The position numbers were made by a program, and so were the translations under genes. This document shows positions 1 through 11,800 of a stretch of DNA of 64,000 nt, one piece after another. The first letter of the stretch is position 1. Each line of letters begins with the position of its first letter. The stretch covers positions 124,001 through 188,000 of the forward strand of contig JADFUC010000604.1 of assembly GCA_019722365.1 (NCBI GenBank), in the 5' to 3' direction. The notes below the pieces were generated by a model, which was not told the DNA's origin, did not search any database, and was given only the letters and a program-made list of their open reading frames with translations. Origin of the DNA: Lithospermum erythrorhizon (lineage: Eukaryota; Streptophyta; Magnoliopsida; Boraginales; Boraginaceae).

Positions 1-180
1 AACTCGGTGACCCCGCTACGTGAAACCCGTCGACTTCCACAACCTTACGTTTGTGGTAGATTCGTGGCGGTGAAATTGGAGTAGTCGGTGGGGGTGAGGC
101 CCAGGAAGAGGGGCAGTGATGGTAAGGAGATGGTTTGAAGAAAAAAAGGGAAGAAAGGGAGAAGGGAAGAAGAAGAGCGA
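1..180. other. Window edge, GC-richer stretch of unknown nature
   Basis: This stretch is clearly less AT-rich than what follows. On the minus strand one frame stays open for a while and then meets a possible GTAAGG splice donor near position 56, so it could be the edge of a minus-strand gene lying mostly outside the window. There is no start codon in a usable position and I recognise no protein. From 181 to about 1085 the DNA is ordinary AT-rich intergenic sequence. Confidence 0.2.
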
Positions 181-1084
181 TTTAGTTCGTGTTTGAAATT
201 TTAGGATATTATTTTAGCAAAAAAAGAAGAGTATGTTGTTTTTCCAATCATTTTCATTGACCATGTTATTTTACAAAATTTATCAAAAAAGATGGTAAGC
301 TTTAAAGGAGGCAATTTAGTTAGTAAAAAAGATGGTAAAAGATTATAAGCTTTAAAATTTTCTCGAACCAAAACCATGATGAAGAACACAACTCAAGCAG
401 GAATACCAGAACATTGTACTCTCTCCATCTCACTATACTTTTTTTTATCTCACTATACCCTCTTCATTAGCTCAAATCAATTTAAGAACACAGCCAAAAC
501 CCCAATAATCTAATAAATAAATCCCAAAATATCAGATTATCAATACTCTCCCACAAAATCTCAAATTTTTTCACCCCACCCAAAATCGAGATTAATCTTT
601 TAATATGATGATGCATGTACAATTGAATTGAAGAATGCAAGAATGGAATTGAACGGCTTTACAAATTGAAGAACACAACAATTAGGATTTGAGATACTAA
701 TCAGGTTTTGGGTTTAATTGTTCAATTTGATGTTTATTTTGGTTCAATTAGGCTTTGATTTTGTAAATTGAGTTATGATTTCAATAAAATTTTGATTTGA
801 AATTTTAATTTACAATTTTAGTTCAATTTATTTTTTCTTAATAATTAAAGGCGAACACGTTGAGCAGTTCGCCTGGTTTACAATCCCTAAACTTTCAAGT
901 TGATGAGTTTCGAAATAGAATGGCCTAAAAGCATGCCACGTGCTTGTTACTTGTCAGCTGAATTCAATGCTTAGTCACTATCAATGTCCCTCAAAATTTA
1001 ACGCAGACAATGACATACAGACTTTAATATTCGCCCCAAAAACCATAAGCATTCCCCAATAAATACTTTAGATTTCCCTACTAA

Positions 1085-1235
1085 TATTGTTGGTTGGTTG
1101 ACCGGACCCGAATCGGAAGCTAGTCCGATCAACCGGTTCGAAAAAGTCATCGAAACTAAATCGATTCGGTCGTGTAGGTAGACCGAGTCAGAGACGGATC
1201 GGACCCGGTAACCTAAATCGATCCGGTAGGGTTGG
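1085..1235. repeat. CCGG/CGATTCGGT-rich dispersed repeat, probable transposon end
   Basis: A block dense in short words such as GACCGGACCCGAATCGG, CAACCGGTTCG and CGATCCGG stands out from the AT-rich surroundings. Repeats made of CCGGTT/GGTTCGG words are common as ends of small hAT-type elements in plant genomes. No clean inverted partner or target duplication was found, so the class is inferred from composition only. Confidence 0.4.
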
Positions 1236-1244
1236 TATATATTA
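1235..1244 (+). promoter_or_regulatory. Possible TATA box for the KAI2-like gene
   Basis: TATATATTAA sits about 50-130 bp before a CT-rich, leader-like stretch (1285-1375). That fits a core promoter followed by a 5' untranslated exon. The ATG is at 1913, so this reading requires a long leader, probably with an intron. No transcript evidence is available here. Confidence 0.2.
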
Positions 1245-1664
1245 AAAAAAAGCGACTCACTTTAATTTAGGTTTTAAAGATTCTTAGTCCTCCCAGCCTC
1301 ATCTCATCCCCATTCCGCATTTCCGACTACGGCCTCCTCCTGCTTTCCGTTCCGTCTCCTCCATCTCCCCTTTTCTTAATAGTAATAATTAGTTTTCTTC
1401 TGCTCTTTACTCTTTGATTTTTTGTTATCACTTTATTCACTATAATTTTCAAAATTTTAAGTATTGTTTAATTAGTTTAATTCGTATTGTAAATATGCTT
1501 GATTTTTTATTTGTAATTAAGTTTCGAATTGTTTTTTTTAATTTTGTGTGTTATTATTTGAATTGTTCTTTGATTTTTGTGTATTATTTTCTAATTGTTC
1601 TTTAATTTTTTGTGTTATTATTTTGAATTTTTTTGTGTTTTCAATTTTTACTTGATTTCGGATA

Positions 1665-1850
1665 TGAGTTTCAGTTTCAGATATCCGGTTTCGATTTCGA
1701 ATACCACCGAAAGCGAACGGTTGAATAAGCGGATAACCGACGATTTTTATCGGTTCTGTCGATCGAATTTTTTTTAGACCAAAATGAGTTTCCATTCGGT
1801 CCCAGATGAACTGAAACGACCGTCCGGTTCCGAATTGGCTAGGACTATTC
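1665..1850. repeat. GGTTTCGG/CGGTTC-rich repeat fragment upstream of the KAI2-like gene
   Basis: The stretch contains TATCCGGTTTCG, ATCGGTTCTG, CATTCGGTCC and GTCCGGTTCCG. This simple vocabulary is typical of old small DNA transposons in plants. It ends about 60 bp before the start codon at 1913, so part of it may be carried in the 5' leader. Confidence 0.35.
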
Positions 1851-1912
1851 CTACAAAACTACATGTAGTTGGAAATATCTCATATTAAAATATTGAATCA
1901 ACTTAGTCAAAA

Positions 1913-3397
1913 ATGGGTTTAATTGAAGAAGCTCATAATGTGAGGGTGGTAGGTTCCGGTGAGAAAATAATAGTACTAGGACATGGTTTTGGGACAGACC
2001 AATCTGTGTGGAAGCACTTGGTTCCTCATCTTGTGGATGATTATAGAGTGGTGTTGTATGATAACATGGGTGCAGGAACAACTAACCCTGAGTACTTTGA
2101 CTTCGATCGATATGCTACTCTTGAAGGCTATGCCTATGATTTAATTGCTTTGTTGGAAGAACTTGGCATAGTTTCTTGTATCTTTGTGGGACATTCTTTG
2201 TCCTCCATGACTGGGGTTATTGCCTCCATCTTTCGCCCGGATCTTTTCTCTAAGCTGCTTATGATCTCTGCTTCTCCAAGGTAAGTCATTACATTTTTCT
2301 TTTACAGAGTATTAATTTAGTTGAATAGTAGAATTTCTGAAGTAATAGCTTCTAAATATGTCCAAACTAACACGGAAAGAAAAGATGATGTTGAATCGTT
2401 GATCATCCTAGTGAATACAAATTACACAATTAGGATTCACATTCATTCCCCAACTATTTAATCTATCATTAGTGATTAATTTTCCTTGGAAAAATCAACC
2501 ACGCCAAATTCTGAAGATTGTGTTGGTTTTCTGGTTAGTTCTTTTTTCTTAGTACCTTATTTACTTAAATTTTATTCTATTTTATGATTGTTTTCTTGAT
2601 GAAAGTTAATAAAATGATATTTGATGCCCAAAAGCTAAATAGTAGTGAGAGTCATATAAATCCTAAGACATAAGACCTATTATCATTATCATTCATTTTA
2701 ATGATTCATTATAATAATGTCACATGTATAAATTGAATTAATTACTCCTAATAATTTTGGATTAATCGATATCCATTATCATCAATTACCTTATCGTTAA
2801 AACATTACGCAATCGGTATTTTTTGCTTACAAAAATGAAAGAAACATAATTGTATTTGTTTACACCTTTTGGAAGATATATAGATAATAGGTGACTGTAA
2901 TCAGCTAATGATCAATATTATAAATCTGCCTTTTTATGTACTATAGATTCTTGAATACTGATGACTACTATGGAGGCTTCGAGTCAGACGACATAAAACA
3001 ACTAGGAGACGCCATGGAATCAAATTACGAATCTTGGTGTTCAGGTTTTGCACCTCTAGTTGTAGGGGGAGACATGGACTCTGTAGCAGTTCAAGAATTC
3101 AGCAGGACCTTATTCAACATGAGGCCAGACATAGCAATGAGTGTCTTCAAGACTATATTCCAATTTGATCTTAGGCATTATTTGAGTAACGTCACCGTTC
3201 CATGCCATATTATTCAGAGCTCCAAGGACTTGGCTGTGCCGGTGGCGGTTTCTGAATACCTTCACAAGAATCTTGGTGGGACTTCCATTGTTGAGGTTAT
3301 GTCAACTGAAGGTCATCTTCCTCAATTGAGCTTGCCGGAGATCACTATCCCGGTGATCCTGCGACATATTCACAATGACATAGCTCTAGTACCTTGA
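1913..3397 (+). CDS. KAI2: KAI2/HTL-like alpha/beta hydrolase (karrikin/KL receptor family)
   Basis: Two exons, 1913-2280 and 2947-3397, joined in phase 2 across a 666-bp GTAAGT...TATAG intron, give a 272-residue protein; KAI2 proteins are about 270. The N-terminus ([10 protein letters not shown]), the oxyanion-side [17 protein letters not shown] around Ser95, and KDLAVP and EGHLPQLS place the catalytic triad at Ser95, Asp217 and His246, the same numbers as in Arabidopsis KAI2. Family knowledge: KAI2 is a nuclear/cytosolic hydrolase-receptor that binds karrikins or an endogenous ligand and signals with MAX2 and SMAX1. Pocket residues Phe26, Phe134, Trp153, Phe157 and Phe194 are kept, but positions 96 (Leu), 124 (Phe), 139 (Ile), 143 (Gly), 146 (Met) and 190 (Phe) differ from Arabidopsis as I recall it. 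This suggests a divergent paralogue. The gene looks intact; D14 is less likely. Confidence 0.93.
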
Positions 3398-4486
3398 TTA
3401 ATCATCACATTATTATCAAAAAATGTTTAGATTATCGTTGTAATAGTTGCTAGTTTGAGTTCGCAACGATGTGAGATAAAAATGTACTTTGAATTTAATT
3501 TTTCTTTAGTTAAACCATGCGTGTCACCGTGAACAGTGAACTTACATTCTCAAACAAAGGTTAGAGTACACTTGTAGGCATAAAAGTGACTTGTTCGATA
3601 ATCATGTTGGAATTGTTAACTTTGTTAACATTGTTGAATGCAAAATTTGTGTGTATCGTTGTATCACATAGGAGGATTGTGAAAGTATTTATTGTTTTAT
3701 ATAGTTGGTAAAGATTAGTCATGAGTAAAAAACTACTCATAAAGGTCTTGGAGCTCTTTCTTGAAATTGAAATATTATTTTATATCCCAAAATTTGTAAA
3801 TTTGTTTTTGCACCTTAAAAGTTTGATTTTTTTTTGGACATTTTTCTGTTTTGGAGTTGAATGATTAAGGGTTTCATTTGTTATAGTTTATTAATTATTG
3901 TAGAGTTAATAGTGAAAATTATGAGAACTGATCACCTTTCCTATATTTCATCTTTTAAAGTCAAGCTTTTTTTTTATTTGAGCAATACACATAAACCAAA
4001 TACACTCTACAAAAAAATTATTAGTGATAGTTCTTGCTCTTATTAGTTCGTTATACATTGCTTAGAGTGCTTTTTTAAGGCAGGTGTTGATTTTTACACC
4101 ATTCTATCTTGAATTACCTTCGGTTAGAGAGAAAATTTGTTTTATGGAAATTGTATTTACACAAGTTTTAGTGGGAAATGTTTTGTCTTTCATAAGACAA
4201 GTTTATAGAACAATTGTTTTAATTTTTCCATGCAGCACTTTTATAACTTGTTAGTTTTAGTTAAGTATATATATATGTTTATAATATGAAAATTGAGCTA
4301 AAGAGCCGGCTCACCGACCCGTCGAGCTTGAAGACCGACTCGTAACTTTGCTCATCTTATCGGCCGGGTTGGTAGAAAACACAATGGGAGTTGATGAAAG
4401 AAAGGCCCGACCAAGTAAATTTTGTCATAGACAAAAGAAAGAACTCAAAGACAAAAGAGATGTCAATGCTGTGGGATGCTTGGACT
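3398..4486. other. Intergenic region downstream of the KAI2-like gene
   Basis: AT-rich DNA without a supportable gene. Positions 4300-4375 hold a short GAGCCGGCTC / CGAGCTTG / GACTCG-rich patch. It resembles the GAGCTCGG-rich MITEs at 38.6 and 43.9 kb and may be a degraded relative. Confidence 0.5.
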
Positions 4487-4491
4487 AAATT

Positions 4492-5001
4492 TGTTATTTT
4501 TAAGGTCACAGAACAATTCTAATTAGCCGATTTCAATTATTCAGCAATAAAATCCCCCAATTTGATGTCTAAGAACCTAATTCCCAATTTCAAATATAGG
4601 TAACTATGATGAACCCTAATTGATTAATTAGACAATTGAGCAATGCAAGATCAATGGTTTATGTTTGAGGTTTCGGGGAATCACGCCCCTCTTAGAATAA
4701 TTTTATTAAACTTGAATCAATACAATCAATCAACTCAAAACAATAAACTAACTCTAGTAATCTAACCTATCAATTTCGCATGAAGTGTTTGATACGATTT
4801 GCAACCCTATTTATAGATACAAACTTGTTCTAATCCTACTAGGAATAGGATCCTAATGCTAGCAACAATTCTATCTAACAAATATGTCCAAATCCTACTC
4901 AAACTATGTTTCCTAGTTTGATAAATTCTTGAATTCCATTCTTGATCATAAACTTAAGTATATGATTTGTGTTAATGTTCTTCATTGCCTAAGAACCCAC
5001 A
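4492..5001 (-). repeat. LTR (3' LTR) of the copia element at 4.5-8.7 kb
   Basis: 510 bp, aligning along its full length with 8196-8725 apart from substitutions and small indels. It begins TG and ends CA in the window orientation. A purine-rich stretch (minus strand, 5002-5020) just inside it is a candidate polypurine tract. Confidence 0.88.
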
Positions 5002-5117
5002 GCAATTCTCCCCGCTTCTTAGCATATGAAGAAGAGTACACGTGAGAATTGCTTTAATGTGTTGTTGTTATGCAGTAGTCAAGGCGGGAACCCGGCCTTG
5101 TCCGCAGCGGTAAAGTA

Positions 5118-5712
5118 TTAACTTTGCCTTGTTACGGCACCTTCCATTGAGCATGCTCGAGAACCATTCGAGGTGTGTATTTTTTGTCGATAGCCAATTG
5201 CTTTTTGACTGATATCTCTACGATCAATGGTACTTGATCTTAATGTGTTTGGATCTTGAGTGTAGAGTAGAATTCTTACTCGAAGTATATCGCACTTGAG
5301 AGTCGCACAAGATGGTGAACTTGTCTTGCTTGATTCTCGATTCCTTGAATAGGTTCTTGACCATAGCGACTCTTTTCCACGATACTGTGATAGCAATGTA
5401 TTACGCCTCGGTAGTAGACATAGCAATGCATACTGCTGACTTTGCTTGCCGGAAGTGCTCCTCCGGTAAACACCATTAAGTATCTGATGCTTAGACTTAG
5501 AGTGAATCAATGTCACCGGCAAAGATGCGAATCGTGCTGTCGAGAGATGGTTCACTGGTTCCAAAACAAATGCTCAAGCTTGCAGTTCCCTTCAAGTATC
5601 TCAAGATCCACTTCACACACTCCCAATGCTCCTTGCCTGGATTAGCAGAAAATCTGCTTGCTAAACCAACTGCAAATGCAATGTCTGGCCTTGTACAGAC
5701 CATTGCATACAT
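5118..5712 (-). pseudogene. Broken copia reverse transcriptase C-terminus / RNase H
   Basis: On the minus strand MYAMVCTRPDIAFAVG, HWECVKWILRYLKGT and FAGDIDS match the end of the copia reverse transcriptase and the start of its RNase H. After a frame change, traces of the GGA..SWQSK and IHT.NG..ADM...A segments follow towards 5118. Several frameshifts and stops make it non-functional. Its position next to the 3' LTR is normal for a copia element. Confidence 0.85.
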
Positions 5713-7344
5713 CGGCTATTTGAAGTGGGGAGGACTTTCTCCATGTATGTCATCTTAGGTCTTGGGACTCTTTTTAAGAGCTATTCTCAAGGTGTGTTCC
5801 AATTGGACAACTTACTTGACTTTGCATTGTCCATATTGAACCTCTTAAGTACCTTAGATGTACTTTTTCTTGAGGCAACCAGTTTTTCCCTTGCTTATTC
5901 CACGATGATCTCAACTCCAAGTATATGATTTGCGACTCCTAAGTCTTTTTCATCTCAAAAGCTTTGTTGAGTTCCTTCTTTAGGCTAGCAATCTTTGGTG
6001 ATCTTCCTGACAAGCATGCTTCGTCTACATATAGCGATGGATGATAGTGTTATCATTAGTGGAGTCTTTAGTGAACACCGCAGTGATCAACAAAGTTTTC
6101 TTGAATCCATTTGCTTCCATAAAGACTCAAACTTGATGTACATTTGCTTTAGGTGCTTGTTTGAGTCCATACAAACTTTTACTGCCGGTTTACAAACAAG
6201 TGTTTCACTTTGCCTTCCAACTTCCAAAAACCCTCGAGGGTTTATTTGCATATATATGTCCTCTTGAAGATCTCACCATGGAGAAAAGCTGTCTTAACAT
6301 CCATCTGTTCAATCTCTAAGTCATATCGACTGACCAATCAAGTACTAGTCGATTGGGGAGTCATCTTGACTGCGGAGAAAGGGAATATCTCCTCAAAGGT
6401 CTATTCCTTGTCTTTATTGCAAATCCACTTCACAACCGGTCTAGCTTTGTATCTAGGTACTTTTGTACTTGGATCAATCTTGACTTATAAAGTCCCATGT
6501 TCTTGATTACTTTTGAAGTTATCTTGTTTATTTCACCCGATTGTAAATGTATGGTTCTTGTTCGAGAGAGTTCATCTCTTCTTCCATATCTGCCATCCAT
6601 TTTCCTTTTTTAAATTCTTGCTCGATAGCTTCTTGATGGTAAGAGTGGTTCCCCACCTCCCATTGTCTTCACTTTTCATAGGCCCTGAGACATCACGAGT
6701 ACATAAGCTCTAAGTGCGGCCTTCCTTTGTGAGCTTTTATTGAATTTGATCGTCATGTTGTTTGCTTTCCCGTCAAGCGATTGAGTGCGGTCCTTCAATT
6801 TCGAGGTCGTGAAGACGGAGTAGTGACTTGTTTTGTGAGAGAGAATACCAAGTCCTTTAGCACTTTCGTATGGCTTTAACTTTGTTATTGTAAACATCTC
6901 ACGTCGGCTTCTCTGCATTAATTTCACAACTTTTGTACTTTGAGGTTTAGTTTTGTCTGATGTACCATCCTTGATTCCTTCGGCAGCGTTATTGATCCCT
7001 TCTCCATTTGTCCATTACCAAAAAAGTCTTGTGATATCGCTTCATCATCTAGCTTTTGAAGATAGAGGCTTCGTCACGGAAGTCGAATGTGTCGACATCC
7101 TTCAATTCAATCAACTTTCCATTGCCGGTTTTCACAAACACACTTCAGTACCTTGATAGTTTGAGGTGCCCGGTATTTCCCATGCTTTGCAATTCCAAAA
7201 TTCTGTAACCGTAGAATTGTGAAAGAAGTCCTTATTTCAGGAGTCACACTGTGAAAGGAAGCTCTAGTCTACAATCCAATCTTATTCTCAATGACATAAC
7301 CATCCAACTCCTCGGCAACTACAATGAGATCACTTTCTTTGATC

Positions 7345-7450
7345 ACAATTGCAACATTGTTTCAGCTTTCTTGACCTTTTCATGACAGTCTTTCTTGAAT
7401 GAGTAACACTTTCGATTTCGATGTCCTTTCTTATTGCTGATATTGGCATG
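7345..7450 (-). pseudogene. Copia Gag zinc-knuckle remnant
   Basis: A minus-strand reading gives NKKGHRNRKC followed by a lysine-rich tail, with a damaged upstream cysteine pair. This is the second half of a CX2CX4HX4C nucleic-acid-binding knuckle of retroviral-type Gag. It lies nearer the 5' LTR than the RT remnant, confirming the minus orientation. Between 5.7 and 7.3 kb only heavily decayed pol sequence is present. Confidence 0.6.
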
Positions 7451-8195
7451 TGTCTTCTTTCTTGTTCAAGCCACCCTTAGCTTTAGAGTTTAAATTGTTT
7501 AGTCTTTTTTCTTGCTAAACTTCTTTCCTTCATACATAAAGAGTTTTGTTGTTGTTTAATGATATTTGTACTGATTTTGCGCTATCTCTTTAGCAGCTCT
7601 TCATTCATGATGGAATTACAAACTTGCTCCTTAGCAGACAAAGTTCCATCGGTGCGAGAAGAACTAAGGGACAGAGTTTCCCATGAATCGAGGCGGTGAA
7701 CCTAGAAATCCCACGAAAACTGCGCTTCATCCAAAGTCAATTCCCATGGAGAACTTTAGTTGTGTAAATATGTGTTCTACTTGGTTTAGATGCTTTCGGT
7801 GAGAGGCTCTACATCCGAATGTATACTCAATTTGCTGATGCCTAATCAAGAAGCCTACCTTGGTACTTACGCTACTCACTCTCATCAAACATGCAACTTC
7901 CTCAGCGTCATAGCATTATTAACGCTATCAACATGATGGATCGGCACTTTATATCTATATAATCCTAACTTTATATAACTGAAGCGTCTTCTATCAATTC
8001 ACTCATTCATACACATCGTATTAGGTGGTGCAATTTCTAATAACTCTTCAATAGGTCTAGCAAGTCTCTTAGCAATATAACCTATCAAGCATCTTGGTTT
8101 TCCGGATGTGATAGTTGTTAACGTCGGCGTGACCGTCGTTGGCTTACATTGTCCGAGCCTCCCGTGATGTTGTTCGACTGAGCTTAAATTTTAAT

Positions 8196-8725
8196 TGTTA
8201 TTTTAAGGTCCTAGAACAATTCCTAATTAGCGATTTCAATTATTCGAGAAGCTTGTCAATCGCCGATTTGATGTCCAGAACTACAATTCCCAGAATTTCA
8301 AATATAGCAGTAGCTTGTGATGAACCCTAATTGATTAATTCGGCGAGATTGAGCAATGCTGAGATCAATAGTTTTATGTTTGAGGGTTCGAGAGATCACC
8401 TTCCCCTCTTTAGAATAGTTTATTAAACTTGAATCAATACAATCAATCAACTCAAAACAATAAACTAACTCTAGTAATCTAACCTATCAATTTTGCATGA
8501 GTGTTGATACGATTTGCGACACATTTATAGACTCTGAAACTTGTTCTAATCCTACTGAGGAATAGGATCTAATGCTAGCAACAATTCTATCTAACAAATA
8601 TGAAATAAAATCCTACTCAAACTATGTTTCCTAGTTTTTGATAGAATTTTTAAATTCCATTCTTGATCATACACTTCATATATGATTTGTGTTATGTTAT
8701 TCTTCATTGCCTAAAAACCCCAACA
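8196..8725 (-). repeat. LTR (5' LTR) of the copia element at 4.5-8.7 kb
   Basis: 530 bp, partner of 4492-5001, with TG...CA ends and AAATT directly outside. The two LTRs differ by many scattered substitutions and short indels, so the insertion is not recent. Confidence 0.88.
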
Positions 8726-8894
8726 AAATTCTCAACCAATGACAATGGTAATAGGAGACAAAAACATTAAGTTAAAGAATTTAAAAAATCCAAATAGAAA
8801 AGTTGCATTGAGTAAGTATATGATCAAGTAAAAAACTTACCTGTATTGGGCCTCTGTTTATACTTCACATCCCTCTTTGGAATGAAAATTTCAG

Positions 8895-11800
8895 GTTCCC
8901 GGGCAGCGTTCACTTGCATTACATCTTCTTGCATCTGTCCTTGATAGAGCAGCACGAAACATCCTGAAGAATCGGGTTGGTACCCCCTTAAACCATGCTG
9001 GAGATCATGGATCAATAGACTGGGAGGCTATATGGGGTTTTGCACTTGGACCAGAGCCTGAGCTTGCTCTAGCCCGGGTATTACTTATGTATTCCCGTTG
9101 AAGTGTTAATAGTATACAATTGGTGTTGTTAAGGATTCACATTCCTGTGATTTTGTAGCTGTTGCATTTTCCTTATGTTCCTCCACCAATGTTGAATCGT
9201 TACAGAATTAATTGTTGGAAAATGTAAATACATATTAATCGTTATTTGTCCTTTTCGTTGACTACTTATCATTAATCTAGACTGTAGTCAGTAAATGTGA
9301 TAATGACCACATCTTAACTGTACCATCAAATGATATCATCCTCGCCGACTTGTAGGATGTGCCTTGATGACAATCACAGTTCTGTCGTTCTGGCATGTGC
9401 AAAAGCCATTCATTGTGTGATGTGTTGCGATTTAAATGAGAGATACTTTGATGCATCAGAGAAGTCACCGCATTCTTAGATTTTCATCTTATTTGAACTT
9501 GCCTGACAACAGTCTTGAACTTGCTGATGTTCAACATTTTCAGAAGTCACCAATCGTGATGAAGGATGTATTTACTGCTCCTGTTTTCAGGAGTAGACCA
9601 GAGCCTGATTTTGGTTTCCTCAATGGGGGTTTCTGGAAGTACAGTACCAAACCCTCTAATTCTCTTGCATTTAGAGATGGTTCTACTTTAGAGGGAGCTG
9701 AAGGGGAACCCACCATCAAGGATGACCTAGTCGTCTCTAGTCAAGATATTGGTGCTGGTTTGGTGAGGATGGGTATCCTGCCGAGGATTCTCTATCTTTT
9801 GGAGGTGAGCATGTTTTTGTGATGAAGATTTCTTCCTTTCCAAATAACTCATGTTGCTTATGATTTTTGTTGTTTTTCCACCATCTTTCTAAAATGATAC
9901 TTGGATGTTCCTCAGACCAACCCTTGGTGTTTGGAAGATTGCTTGATTTCTATACTTATTGCAATAGCAAGGCACTCACCAACATGTGCAACTGCTATAA
10001 TGAATTGCCAGAGGCTTGTTGAGACTATTGTGAACAGATTTGTCATGGAAGATCCAACTAAAATTAATCCAAGCAAGATAAAATCTGTTAAACTCTTGAA
10101 AGTATGCCTTGTGTAAACTATGCTTATTTTTTTCTTTTCACCTACACTAGAATCATATTGTCCCCCCCTACTTCCCTGACATTTCTTTTCTTCTCCCTGT
10201 ATGAAAAAAGGTATTGGCATGCACTCAGAAAATAAATTGCGTAGACTTCATATCACATGGGGTATTCCAGAAGGTGATGTGGCATTTATATCGGCCTTCT
10301 CCATAAATCAGTGGGGAAAATCTGGGAAGGAGGCGTGTAGGCGATCTTCAACACTGTTGGTTCAGCAATTGTGATTCTTGAAGGTCTGTATCAAGCAAGG
10401 CTATGGCCTATCATTCTTTCCTGATTTGTTCAATTTCTTAAGCATTTGGTTGGATGCACCTGAACTTGGAATGCTATCTGCATGGGATGTCCTTGAAGAA
10501 TATGCTGCCATTGCCAATGAAATGTATCTTGTGTTGGAGTCCCTCACTCGAACACTTCCAAATTTTTACCAGACTAAAGATGTAAATAGGACTACTGTTA
10601 TTGACAAGAGCGAGGCTTGGTGTTGGGTACATAGGACCCATTGTTGGTTGGCTTTAAAATGGACAAAAATAGGAGAGTATTTCCATATTTGTCAAAATTC
10701 TTGCTGCAGAAAAAAGATTACAAGGGTGCTGTTATGCAGAGTTCAACAATGGATTCCTTATTATGGCTGATGTCTTCTGTTCTGCACATGCTTTCTGGTG
10801 TGCTGGAAGCTGTGGTTCCTCAAAATGTTGAGTTGGTCAAAGGATTTATCCCTGATTTTGTCCCTAGGATTACGCTTGCTATTACAAAGAATGGTTTCAT
10901 GAGTTTTTCAGAGGTAAACGATGAGGAATATGATGGTAACATTCAAGGTGGTAAATCTTTCCTTGGTTCTTTGTGTTATTTGAGGCAAAATGGCGGAGAC
11001 GATACATCAATGGCTTCAGTATGTTGTCTCTACGGCATGGTGAAAGTTGCTCATTCTGTTGATAAGTTCGTCCAGCTAGCAAATCCGGACTTCTGCAAAG
11101 TGACATCCCAGTCCCATCCCTTGTCAGAAGATGATAAGATTGTTGCAAATGGAATACTTCGATCTGCTCAGGTTGAACTCAAATATTTGTTGACAACATT
11201 TATGAAGTTGCTCAATTTTGAGTGGCAATATATGCAATCCGTTGCAACATTTGGCAGAGGCGGACCTACTCCAGGTGTTGGGGTGCTTCTGGTGGAGGTT
11301 TCTTTTCTATCACTGTTTTGTTAGCTCAATTAGATGCAAGACTCCTGGGACATCTGCTTTGGATTTCTGAGACCATCTTTCCAATAGAGTCGCTTACCAT
11401 AAAAGACATGGGCTTATTGGAGATGATAAACTCTGCAGTGGGAGCTTGTTTAGTTGGAGGACCAAGAGACGGTTAGATATAAAAGCTGTTTGACTTCCTG
11501 TTCGAGGTCAATGTTAAGCTATCTAGAAATCTAAGTGATAGTCAATTTATTTCATCGAAAAGCACATTGACACTTAGGCTGGAACTATGGAGGATACCAG
11601 CAGTTTGGTTCTGTTCTATCATCTCACTTCAGAAAGAGATGGCTTTGTGAAAAGAACAAAATCAAGTCTGCCAAAAGTCTGCAACCTAGCCAACATGTAT
11701 CCAAGAAGGGTGGTACATTTTTGGACACTATTCATGAGGAAGTGGAAATCTCACACATTTCCGGTCAAGAGGAAATGTCATTGGTGCAGGAGTGGGCACA

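Larger units (their letters stand above)
4487..8730 (-). mobile_element. Ty1-copia LTR retrotransposon, decayed, with 5-bp target duplication
   Basis: Two direct repeats, 4492-5001 and 8196-8725, both start TG and end CA and are flanked outside by AAATT (4487-4491 and 8726-8730), a perfect 5-bp target duplication. Protein remnants read on the minus strand: a Gag zinc-knuckle remnant near 7345-7450, and copia reverse transcriptase/RNase H remnants at 5118-5712. The 5' LTR is therefore the right-hand one. The internal part is only ~3.2 kb and full of frameshifts, shorter than the ~4 kb or more of an active copia element. No clean primer-binding site for initiator tRNA-Met was seen next to the 5' LTR. 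The element is inactive. Confidence 0.9.
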
